Assembly (NCBI GenBank): GCA_003327425.1
Contig: QOQW01000012.1
Span: 115,083 to 179,082 of the forward strand
Direction: 5' to 3'
From: Candidatus Ozemibacter sibiricus
GTDB taxonomy: Bacteria; Muiribacteriota; Ozemobacteria; Ozemobacterales; Ozemobacteraceae
DNA: 64,000 nt
The notes beneath the pieces are model-generated. The model made no database searches. It worked only from the letters and a program-made list of their open reading frames with translations, and had not been told where the DNA came from. Below are positions 41,636 through 49,830 of this stretch, piece after piece; the first letter of the stretch is position 1, and every line of letters starts with the position of its first letter. The position numbers and the translations under genes are program-made.

Positions 41636-44617
41636 ATGGATGGATCGTTGCGACAACCGCTTTCTTTCTGGGCGCGGTGGCGCCTGCTCGGCCCCTGGCT
41701 GGTGCCGTTCTGCCTTTCGGGCCTGGCCGCCCTGGCGCTGGCGGTCTTCCTCGAGCTGAACCAGCAGCGGGCCGAGGTGCGGGTCAGGCAGGCCTGGGAA
41801 GCCGAGGCGCGGCGGGCCATCGGCCTCATTCGGTCCTCGCAACGCCTGGCCGAGCGGGTCGACCGGATGGGCTTCCGGCTGCGTCAGAAGCTGGAGCAGG
41901 TCGTGAGCCGAGGCGGGAAGGGGGCCTGGTCGGTCGCTCTGGTGCGGCGAGAGGCGGCCCGGGCCTTCCACCCTCTGATCTGGCGCGCGGTCGACGAGGG
42001 CGTGGTCATCAAGCGCGGACGGGATGGAACCTGGCAGGCGCTACCCTGGCCGGGCGCTCCACCGGGTCGGAGCCGCCTGGTGGCAGGCGTGCTGGCCGAC
42101 TTCGTCACCCTGGCGCAAGGCGAGGACCTGCCGGCGAATCGGCTCGAGGCCTTGAAGGTACGGTCGGTCGGTCTGTTCGGTCCGGTCGGGGAGCCGCTGG
42201 TCCTGGGGCGGCACCAGGTCGGGCACCTGACCACGGTCTGGTACGGAGGAAAACGGGCCGAGATCCTGTGGGATGTGGTCATGGCCGGGCGGCAGCCGAT
42301 CGGGGCCTATCTGTTCGTCTTCCAGCGAGCGCCGTTGGCGCGGTTTCAGCCGTTGCGACGGGCGCTCGACGAGGTGGCGGCGCGGTTCGGACCGCGCCAT
42401 CTGCCGCTGCTGGTGCCCGCTGGCGGCGAGGTTTCCCGCCGGAAGATCGTGGGACCGCGTCGACGACGCCTGCCGTCCGATCTGGTGCCTCTCATCCGCC
42501 AGATCCGTCGGTCGGCTCCCGCCGGCCGCCTCGAACGTCTTCCCCTCGAACGCACCCTGGAAGTCGGCGGTCGACGATGGTTCCGGTCGTTCCTGCACGA
42601 AGATCGGCCCTGGGAAATCTGGATCGTTTCGCCGGTGCGCGCTGCCGATCGGCTGACCACCCATGGCCGGGCGCTGGGGGTGGGTGCGGCCTTCGCCGCC
42701 TTCTGGCTGGCCGTGGGGCTGGCGGTGGTGGGCCGGGGCCGCCCTCTGCCCATTCCGATGCGGGTTTCGTTCACCGCCCTGTTCCTGTTGATGGGGGGCT
42801 TGCCGCTGGCCGTCTTCCTGGCCCTGGGGCTCACCCGGCTCGAAGCCACCCTCGATGCCGCCATCCAGCGGGCACGGCAACAGGGCGAGGAGACCCTGGT
42901 CGCCCTCGACCGCCAGGGGGGACAAGCCCTGCGCGATTTCCGGGCGGCCGGCCAGGCGCTGATGGAACGGCGGTCCGTGCGGGCCGCCCTGCTGGCCGAC
43001 GATCCTCGCGGCTGGGCGGCGGTGGCCAGCCTGGCCTTCCGCCTGTTCCCTCGCTTCCATTCCCAGCTCGATCGGCTGCTGGTCTTCCCGATCAGAGAAT
43101 CGGCCACCGAATTCACCCGCCCCGGGGCCGGGCCCGGCGAAGGACCTTTGGCCGCGGCCGGTCTGGCCGCCTCCCTCAAAGGCTTCCACGACATTCTCTG
43201 GTTGCCGCCCGACGATCCGCAGCACGGGTTCGTCCTGTCGGATCGGCAGAAGGAGATGGAAACCGCGCTGCGGGCCGGTTTCAGCCAGGTCTCGCAGATC
43301 GTCTATGCATGCAAGCTCCAAGGGGAAGCCTTGCAGATCTCCCCGCGCGAGAGGTTCTTCCGGTGGATCGATATCCTCACCCGCCACGGAGCGCCGGCCC
43401 GCTACCTCCTGTTCCAGCTCAACACCTGGTCGCTGGTCGAGCGCCTCCTGCGGAGCGGCGCCGCCCGCCGTGTCCTGGCCCGACCCACCGATCGATTCCT
43501 GGTGGCGGAAGTGACCTCCGGCGGGATCCGGCCCCTCTTTCCTCCAGCCGCCTCGGCCTTCTGGCGATCGGCCGAAGGCCGGCGGTGGTTCCGGCGGCTG
43601 ACCGACGGGGCGACGCGCGATGGCGGGCAGGATGGACTGGAGGCCACCACCCTGTGGCTGACGCGGCGGGCCGAGCGGTCGGGGCCGTTCGTCCTGGGGG
43701 CGGGTCTCGACCTCTCTGCCGCCTGGGAAGAGCATGCGCAGGGTCGGCGGTGGTTGTGGCTGTTGACAGGTGCGCTGTTGGCGTTGATCGGCTGGGTCGG
43801 CCGCGTGGTGGGAGACCATCTGATCAGGCCTCTGGGCGGCTTGCAGCAAGCCCTGGCCCGGGTAGGGGAGGGGAATCTCGAGGTCCGCCTCGGCTTCGCC
43901 CGGGCCGACGAAATCGGCCACCTGGCCAGGCAGTTCGATGAGATGATCCGGGGCCTCCGGCAGCGGCGCGATCTGGCCCGCTTCGTCCCTGACAGCCTGG
44001 AGGCGCGGGTCCGTGGCCAGGCCGGCCCGACCGGCCTGGAGCCGCGCCTGGAGGAAGGCGTGGTGCTGGTCGCCGACCTGCGCGGGTTCACCACCCTGGC
44101 CGAGGCGCATCCGCCCGAGACGATCGTCGCGCTCCTCAACCGCCACATCGAAGCGATGACCGGGCCCATCCATGCCGAAGGCGGGCGGATCGAGCAGTTC
44201 ATCGGCGATGCCGTGGTCGCCCTGTTCGTCGATCCGGGGCCGGGGCAGCCGGGCCAGGCGGCGCGCGCCGCGGTGCGCGCCGCCTGTGGCATGCGACGGG
44301 CCCACCTCTCTCTGCAGGCAGCCCGTCAGGCGGCCGGGGAGTTCCCCTATGAGATGGGCATCGGCATCGATGGCGGTCCGCTCATGGTCGGCGCCCTCGG
44401 TGGGGACACCCGCTCGGAATTCGCCGTCATCGGGCCGGCCCGCGAGGCGGCCGAAGCGCTGGAAGCCCGTTCGCGGGCCGGGGCCCATTCCCGCATCCTG
44501 GTGGCCGCCCATCTCTGGCCCTACCTGCGCGCGGAATTCCGGAGCACCGCCGGTCCTGACCCCGACTGCCTCGAGATCATCCTGCCCGAGAGCCCCGACG
44601 GAGTCCTGCCACGATGA
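41636..44617 (+). CDS. Transmembrane HAMP-cyclase protein, metal-binding half
   Basis: A 993-residue membrane protein (alternative start GTG 41621). Hydrophobic helices lie near residues 17-40, then near 345-395 (two segments) and 705-725, so two extracytoplasmic sensing regions are likely. A HAMP domain (about 728-780) leads to a class III cyclase domain at 800-960. The metal ligands are intact: Asp814 in VADLRGFT and Asp858 in FIGDAVVA, 44 residues apart. The base-selecting Lys position is Gln854, the transition-state Asn is Glu937 and the Arg is Ala941 (VIGPAREAAEALEA). A homodimer should therefore be inactive. The stop overlaps the next gene's start (ATGA); that protein has exactly the opposite losses, so the two probably form one active heterodimer. 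Confidence 0.9.
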   Translation: MDGSLRQPLSFWARWRLLGPWLVPFCLSGLAALALAVFLELNQQRAEVRVRQAWEAEARRAIGLIRSSQRLAERVDRMGFRLRQKLEQVVSRGGKGAWSVALVRREAARAFHPLIWRAVDEGVVIKRGRDGTWQALPWPGAPPGRSRLVAGVLADFVTLAQGEDLPANRLEALKVRSVGLFGPVGEPLVLGRHQVGHLTTVWYGGKRAEILWDVVMAGRQPIGAYLFVFQRAPLARFQPLRRALDEVAARFGPRHLPLLVPAGGEVSRRKIVGPRRRRLPSDLVPLIRQIRRSAPAGRLERLPLERTLEVGGRRWFRSFLHEDRPWEIWIVSPVRAADRLTTHGRALGVGAAFAAFWLAVGLAVVGRGRPLPIPMRVSFTALFLLMGGLPLAVFLALGLTRLEATLDAAIQRARQQGEETLVALDRQGGQALRDFRAAGQALMERRSVRAALLADDPRGWAAVASLAFRLFPRFHSQLDRLLVFPIRESATEFTRPGAGPGEGPLAAAGLAASLKGFHDILWLPPDDPQHGFVLSDRQKEMETALRAGFSQVSQIVYACKLQGEALQISPRERFFRWIDILTRHGAPARYLLFQLNTWSLVERLLRSGAARRVLARPTDRFLVAEVTSGGIRPLFPPAASAFWRSAEGRRWFRRLTDGATRDGGQDGLEATTLWLTRRAERSGPFVLGAGLDLSAAWEEHAQGRRWLWLLTGALLALIGWVGRVVGDHLIRPLGGLQQALARVGEGNLEVRLGFARADEIGHLARQFDEMIRGLRQRRDLARFVPDSLEARVRGQAGPTGLEPRLEEGVVLVADLRGFTTLAEAHPPETIVALLNRHIEAMTGPIHAEGGRIEQFIGDAVVALFVDPGPGQPGQAARAAVRAACGMRRAHLSLQAARQAAGEFPYEMGIGIDGGPLMVGALGGDTRSEFAVIGPAREAAEALEARSRAGAHSRILVAAHLWPYLRAEFRSTAGPDPDCLEIILPESPDGVLPR

Positions 44618-47559
44618 ATCGACTCGGACTGTTGCTGCTGATCGTCCTGTTCGTCGGGGCGACCCTGGCCCTGCTGAACGGAAGCCTGGCGCAGGAGCGC
44701 CGGCAGGCGCGGCGCGCCCTCGAAGAGCAGATCGCGGCCGAACTGGCGCGCGACCTGGAGAATCTGCCGACGCGGGTCAGCCTCGAATCGCTCATCAAAA
44801 CTCGCTTGACCGAATTCGCTTCCCGCCTGCGGGCCCTGCCGCCGGCGACCGGCGCGACCGCCCGCCCGGCCATGGGCGACCATCCAGCTGCCCAGCGGCT
44901 CTGGCAGGAACTCTTCGGGGCCGCGCTGCCTCCCCATGACCTGTTCGTGTTCGGGCGGGCCATCCCGGGGTCCGGGCCTGCCCCGCTGGTGTTCGCCCAC
45001 GAGCATCCTCTGGGGTTGGGGCGGGTCGTCGGCGAGATCTCCGAGTTTCTCGACTCCTTCACCGAGATCGATGCCACCGGGCGGCCCCGCAGTCATCTGT
45101 CCGACGCGGCCGTAGCCTCCCTCGCGCGGCGGGTCCGGGCGGCGGTGGGAGTGGCCTTCCCCTTCGAGCCGACCCTGCGGACCCGCTCCGATTTCCTGGA
45201 TCTGCGAGGGCTCGATCGGCGGCCGTTCCTGATCCATCAGCAGGAAGGGGATGAGGGGAAGGTGATCATGCTGCTGGATGGGAGCAAGTTGACCGCCCTC
45301 TTCCCGCCGCGGCTGGCGGCGCGGTCCTGGCAGGAGCCGGGCCGCGTGCTCGGGTTCTGGGACCGGCATCGCCGGCGATTCATCGTCTCGGCGGCCGGTC
45401 GTGAGGACCCGGGGCTGGCGGCGGCCATGGTCCGCCTCGCCGGGCAGGAGGTCGAACGCAGCCGGTCGGTGCATGGGCATGGTCGCTGGCTGCTGCTGGC
45501 GGGGCCGCCCTTGCCGGGCGGCCGGTTCCGCCCGGTCCTGGGCCGAAAGGTCGGAGGGGAAACAGCCTGGTCGCCGGTCGAAGCCATCGTCTGGGCCGGG
45601 TCCCTGCTGGTATTTTTCGGCACGGTCTGGGCCGCCGGGGAAGGCTTGTGGTTCGGCCGCCGGCGCGGCTTTTCCGTCCGGGCTGTCCTGGTCTTCGCCT
45701 TCCTGGGGGTGTCGATGCTGCCGTTGGCCGGGGTGGGGGCCTTCGTCCAGGCCATCGCTCGGGAGTGGGCCGGGGCAGAGCGGGAGCGGCTCGCGCGCGA
45801 ATTGCACCAGGAGCTGCAGGCGATCGACCATGGCTTCCCTCTCGCCATCGCGCGCTACACGCATGGCCTGCGGGCCTGGGCGCGGGCGGCCGGGTTCCAG
45901 GCCAGGCTCGAGGCGGCCTGGCGAGCCAAGGATCAGGAAACGGTCATCCGGCTGTTCGAAGAGGTTGTCGAGCGCTTCCGGCCCGATGGGGTGGTCAAGT
46001 ATGCCGCGCTGGTGGGGCCGGCGGGCTGCTTCGCGGCCTGGCGGGTCGTCTACCAGAAGCTGACCCGGCGCGGTCTGGAATCGTTGGTGGAGCGAGCGCT
46101 GCAGGCGGTGCTGGCCTACCGGTTGGGGGATTTGAACCCGGCCCTGCGGGAGGCTCCGCCCCCAGCCACCGGAGGAGGGGCGGGAGTGGACCGCCTGGCC
46201 CTCTATCGAGAAATGGGATTCCAGGCTCTTCTCCAGGTGGCGGGGCCCCTCGGCTTCATCGCCCTCATCAATCGCCCCGAATCCCTGGGGCGGGTCGATT
46301 CGCGAACGCAATGGCTGGGATTGTTCTCGGTGCCCGTGGCCCTGCGTGGCGCCGTGATGTTCCTCATGCGGTGGCATCTGAGCAATCGCGAACTCGAGCA
46401 CCGGTACCTGCAGGCGGCCATCGATGAGCGTGCGGCCGATGATCCCGGCAACCTGGTGGCCGGGGTGTCGGGAATGCGGGATCACTATCTCGCCCCGGTG
46501 CCTTCCGCCTTCGAAGCGCCTGTTCATGCCCGCCTCATGGCCCAGGCCAACCTTGTCTACGACACGCAGGTGAGCATGCGGTATCTGGAAGGGCGCCCGG
46601 AGGACGGGCGCCTGGTCGAGATCCTCTCCCCGCGTCATCTGCGGTTCATCCTCATCGGCACGCGGGCGACGGCCTGGCTCGCCGCCGCCATCCGGCGGGT
46701 GCATCAGCAGGCTGGAACCGTGCTCGCCGCCTGTCTGGCCATCGCCATCCTGATCGGAGGATTGACGGCGGCGTTTTTCCTGGGGCCCTTGCGGGATCTG
46801 CGGCATGCGGTCAAGGCTATTCAGCGGGGCGATCTGACCTATCGGCTTGCCCTGCACCGTGGGGATGAATTCGACGATCTGGCCGAGGCTTTCAACACCA
46901 TGGCGCGGGGCCTGCAGGAAGGCCGGATCCTGCGCCGGTTCGTTTCGGGGTCGGTGCGGCGCATGGTGGGCGGTGCCGACGCGGCGAGCCTGGGGCCGGC
47001 CCCCGTCGCCTCCCGTCGCCAGTCGGTCACCATCCTTTTTTCCCAGGTCCGGGTCGTCGCTGACTGCCGGTCCGATCCAGAGCGGTTGTTCGCCTGCCTG
47101 GAAGCTCACGTGCGCTCGATCGAAGAGGCGGTGAGCCGCTGCGGCGGCGAGATCGACAAGATCATCGGCGAGAAGGTCCTGGCGGTCTTCCCGCATGACG
47201 CCTTTCCCGAGGCTCGGTTGGCGGCGAGCGCCGCCTTTCAGGCCGCCGGGCAGGCCGCTCGGAGTCTGGCCCAGGTGCCAGGGGTGGAGGCGGTGGCGGG
47301 CGGCATCGCCACCGGCGAAGTGGTCAGCGGGGTGCTGGGCGCCGCCAGCGTCCGACTCGACCACACCGTCATCGGCGATCCGGTCAACCTGGCGGCCCGT
47401 CTGGCCGGGCTGGCGGCCAGGCAGAACGGCCGGGCGGTCGCCCTGGCCGCCGGCGAGGCGGTGCGCCTGGCCGGTCGCGAGGGGCAATGCCGCCTCCTCG
47501 ATCTGGTCGCGGTGAAAGGCAAGACCCGCTCGGTGGAGGCTTGGCTGGTCCTGGAATGA
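44614..47559 (+). CDS. Transmembrane HAMP-cyclase protein, substrate-binding half
   Basis: A 981-residue membrane protein, overlapping the upstream cyclase gene by four bases. Helices lie near residues 4-22, 325-375 (two segments) and 690-715, followed by HAMP (about 715-770) and a class III cyclase domain from 800 to 980. Both metal Asp positions are lost: Gln811 in LFSQVRVV and Glu853 in IIGEKVLA. In contrast, Lys849 (IDKIIGE), Thr918, Asn925 and Arg929 (TVIGDPVNLAARL) are all present, the adenine-selecting and transition-state set. It complements the upstream protein and resembles the C2 half of animal adenylyl cyclases. Alone it should bind but not turn over ATP. Confidence 0.9.
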   Translation: MNRLGLLLLIVLFVGATLALLNGSLAQERRQARRALEEQIAAELARDLENLPTRVSLESLIKTRLTEFASRLRALPPATGATARPAMGDHPAAQRLWQELFGAALPPHDLFVFGRAIPGSGPAPLVFAHEHPLGLGRVVGEISEFLDSFTEIDATGRPRSHLSDAAVASLARRVRAAVGVAFPFEPTLRTRSDFLDLRGLDRRPFLIHQQEGDEGKVIMLLDGSKLTALFPPRLAARSWQEPGRVLGFWDRHRRRFIVSAAGREDPGLAAAMVRLAGQEVERSRSVHGHGRWLLLAGPPLPGGRFRPVLGRKVGGETAWSPVEAIVWAGSLLVFFGTVWAAGEGLWFGRRRGFSVRAVLVFAFLGVSMLPLAGVGAFVQAIAREWAGAERERLARELHQELQAIDHGFPLAIARYTHGLRAWARAAGFQARLEAAWRAKDQETVIRLFEEVVERFRPDGVVKYAALVGPAGCFAAWRVVYQKLTRRGLESLVERALQAVLAYRLGDLNPALREAPPPATGGGAGVDRLALYREMGFQALLQVAGPLGFIALINRPESLGRVDSRTQWLGLFSVPVALRGAVMFLMRWHLSNRELEHRYLQAAIDERAADDPGNLVAGVSGMRDHYLAPVPSAFEAPVHARLMAQANLVYDTQVSMRYLEGRPEDGRLVEILSPRHLRFILIGTRATAWLAAAIRRVHQQAGTVLAACLAIAILIGGLTAAFFLGPLRDLRHAVKAIQRGDLTYRLALHRGDEFDDLAEAFNTMARGLQEGRILRRFVSGSVRRMVGGADAASLGPAPVASRRQSVTILFSQVRVVADCRSDPERLFACLEAHVRSIEEAVSRCGGEIDKIIGEKVLAVFPHDAFPEARLAASAAFQAAGQAARSLAQVPGVEAVAGGIATGEVVSGVLGAASVRLDHTVIGDPVNLAARLAGLAARQNGRAVALAAGEAVRLAGREGQCRLLDLVAVKGKTRSVEAWLVLE

Positions 47560-47763
47560 ACAGGCTTTCTCCTGTCCTCCTGTCGGCTCCGTTTCGCACG
47601 CGGTGGTCGATGCCGGGGGCGCCTCGAGAAACCTCCCTCCGATAGGATCAAGGCCGAGTTTGCGGCAGGGCGGCATTCGTTCGCCCGGCTTTCAGGGTGG
47701 GTCGGGCGGCACTGGCAGGGGGAAGACGGCTCCGGAGCGCGTGGCGATAGGCAGGGTGCGAGG

Positions 47764-49251
47764 TCAGGTGGCCAGCGGCCAGTAGAGCGTGAAGGTCGAG
47801 CCTTCCCCTTCTTTCGAGGCGATTTCGAGGCGGGCGTGATTCAGATCGAGCAGGCGCTTGACGATCGCCATGCCGAGCCCGGTCCCCGAGATCTTCACGG
47901 TGTTGGCGTTCTTCACGCGGAAGAATTCCTCGCCGATGTGGGGCAGGTGCGATTCGGGAATGCCGATGCCGGTGTCGCGCACCGCCACCTTCCAATGCGA
48001 GCCGGAAACTTCGCTGATGACGGTCACGGTGCCGCCATCGCGGTTGTATTTGATGGCGTTGGAGATGAGATTGGTGAAGATCTGGGTCAGCTCGCCCCGA
48101 TCGGCCAGCAAACGAACGGGCACTGGCCCCGCGTCGATGGCAATCGATACCTGCTTCTTGGCGGCCTCTTCGGCCAGGAATTCGCAGGTCTCCCGAATGA
48201 CCGGCAGGGGATCGAGGGGCTCCAGCGTGCGTTCGATCCGGCCCTGTTCGATGCGAGACAGATCGAGCAGCTCCCGGATCAGCTTCTGCAGCAGGCTGGC
48301 CCGATCGCGGCACCGTTCGATCTTGGCGCGGTATTTCTCGAAGGCCGGCTCGAGATCGTCCAGGATCAGGTCGAGGTAGCCCTCGATGGCGGCGACCGGG
48401 GCCTTCAGCTCGTGGGCGACGATCGAGACGAAGCGGCTCTTGGCTTTTTCGAGGTCCTTCATGGGCGTGATGTCCGACAGGACGATCACCGCCCCGGAGG
48501 CGACCCCGGCACTGCTTTCGGCTTCGAGTTCGGCGACGTTGACCAGCCAGGTCTTGCCTTCGCGGGGGTCGGTCACCTCGGTCGAGACGGCCTGGGGCGC
48601 CCCGGCCAGGCGGGGCAGGGCGGTCTCGATGGCTTCGATCAGCTCTGGCACGCCCAGGGCTTCCCGCAACGGCTGCCCGGTGCCGATCGCCCCTTCGGCC
48701 AGGAACCGCCGCGCCGCCGGGTTGACGAAGACCAGTTCGCGGGCGGCGTTCACCACCAGCAGCGGCTCGGCCATGGCGTTGATGATGGTGCGGGTGCGGC
48801 TCTGCTCGAAGGCCAGATCCTTCAGGGACCGCTCGCGCTCGCGCTGCAGTTCCAGCCGTTCGACGATCAGGGCCCGCTTCTCGAGGGCCCGCTTGACCAC
48901 GATGCGCAGCTCGCTGGGGGTGAAGGGCTTGGGCACGTAATCATAGGCGCCTGCCTGAATGGCTTGTACTGCCGTCTCGAAACTGGCATAGCCGGTGATC
49001 ATCACCACCACCGCGCTCGGGTCGAGTTCGCGCAGGCGGGGAATGACCTGCAGGCCATCGAGCCCGGGCATGCTCAAATCGAGCAGAACCAGGTCGAAGG
49101 CGCTGGCCCGGAAGGCCTCGACCGCCGCCAGCCCATCGGCGACCGTGACCACCTCATGGCCATCCTCGCTCAGGATCTTGTGGCATCCGATGCGGATGGA
49201 GGATTCGTCATCGGCGACCAGAATGCGGGCGGGCGATGCGGATGCAGGCAT
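47764..49251 (-). CDS. Receiver-PAS-histidine kinase hybrid
   Basis: A 495-residue cytoplasmic kinase. The receiver domain (residues 8-125) has acidic pocket ADDE, phospho-acceptor in LVLLDLSMPG near 59 and Lys in YVPKPFTP. A coiled linker and a PAS domain (about 155-270, IINAMAEPLLVVNAARELVFVN) precede HisKA with His in VAHELKAPV near 286, and the HATPase domain with NLISNAIKYN, DTGIGI and GTGLGMAIV. The ATG at 49251 is chosen because GGAGG lies eight bases upstream. It follows the single receiver protein by 120 bp at the end of the hydrogenase cluster, so it may take part in the same relay. Confidence 0.9.
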   Translation of the reverse strand: MPASASPARILVADDESSIRIGCHKILSEDGHEVVTVADGLAAVEAFRASAFDLVLLDLSMPGLDGLQVIPRLRELDPSAVVVMITGYASFETAVQAIQAGAYDYVPKPFTPSELRIVVKRALEKRALIVERLELQRERERSLKDLAFEQSRTRTIINAMAEPLLVVNAARELVFVNPAARRFLAEGAIGTGQPLREALGVPELIEAIETALPRLAGAPQAVSTEVTDPREGKTWLVNVAELEAESSAGVASGAVIVLSDITPMKDLEKAKSRFVSIVAHELKAPVAAIEGYLDLILDDLEPAFEKYRAKIERCRDRASLLQKLIRELLDLSRIEQGRIERTLEPLDPLPVIRETCEFLAEEAAKKQVSIAIDAGPVPVRLLADRGELTQIFTNLISNAIKYNRDGGTVTVISEVSGSHWKVAVRDTGIGIPESHLPHIGEEFFRVKNANTVKISGTGLGMAIVKRLLDLNHARLEIASKEGEGSTFTLYWPLAT

Positions 49252-49371
49252 GACAGGCACCTCCAGGCAGGCGAATGGCGGCGCGGCCGCCGACCCCTGC
49301 TCCGAGCGGCCCTCGACGTCGGTCGGACGCGGACGACCTCGCGGGCGCGCCAGAAGGGGGTCGATGAGGGG

Positions 49372-49794
49372 TCAGGGAGCGTGCGACTCGGGCTTTTCGG
49401 CAGGCTGGCCGAGCAGATGATGGACCTTCGCCAGCAGGGTCTCGCTGCGAATCGGTTTCTCGGCGAAATCATCGGCCTTGATCCATTCCCGGGAACTGGG
49501 AGATTTGAGGTCGAACCCGATGCTGCGGGCCTTGCTGACACCGGTCAGCATGAGGATGGGAATCTTCTGCGTGCGGGGGTCGCGCTTGACGGCGTGGCAG
49601 AAGGTGAAGCCGGCATCGTCGCGCTCGATCATCAGATCGACGATGATCAGATCGGGCAACGCGTTCTTCTGCAGCCATTCCAGCCCGTCCTTCGCGGTAT
49701 GGACCGCATCGACGTGGTTGCCGTCCTTCTCGAGGACCTCGCGCTGGATGGCCACGAAATCGATGTCGTCGTCGACGATCAGAATGTTCGCCAT
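49372..49794 (-). CDS. Stand-alone receiver-domain response regulator
   Basis: A 140-residue CheY-like protein without an output domain. The acidic pocket is VDDDIDF (residues 7-13), the phospho-acceptor Asp is in LIIVDLMIE near 53, the Thr is in MLTGVS near 84 and the Lys in AEKPIR near 113. It starts 36 bp after the hydrogenase-like sensor kinase, its obvious phosphodonor, and can pass the signal to the hybrid kinase or to another partner. Confidence 0.9.
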   Translation of the reverse strand: MANILIVDDDIDFVAIQREVLEKDGNHVDAVHTAKDGLEWLQKNALPDLIIVDLMIERDDAGFTFCHAVKRDPRTQKIPILMLTGVSKARSIGFDLKSPSSREWIKADDFAEKPIRSETLLAKVHHLLGQPAEKPESHAP

Positions 49795-49830
49795 GGCGGT
49801 TGACTCCTTTGCGGGGGCCGCGAAGGCCCC

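Noticed and set aside
41629-43941. 770-aa plus-strand ORF in another frame of the first cyclase gene
   Set aside because: Arg/Ala/Pro/Gly shadow composition; the overlapping frame has HAMP and cyclase motifs.
44521-47676. 1051-aa minus-strand ORF
   Set aside because: Antisense shadow of the second cyclase gene, with low-complexity Gln/Pro/Gly/Arg sequence.
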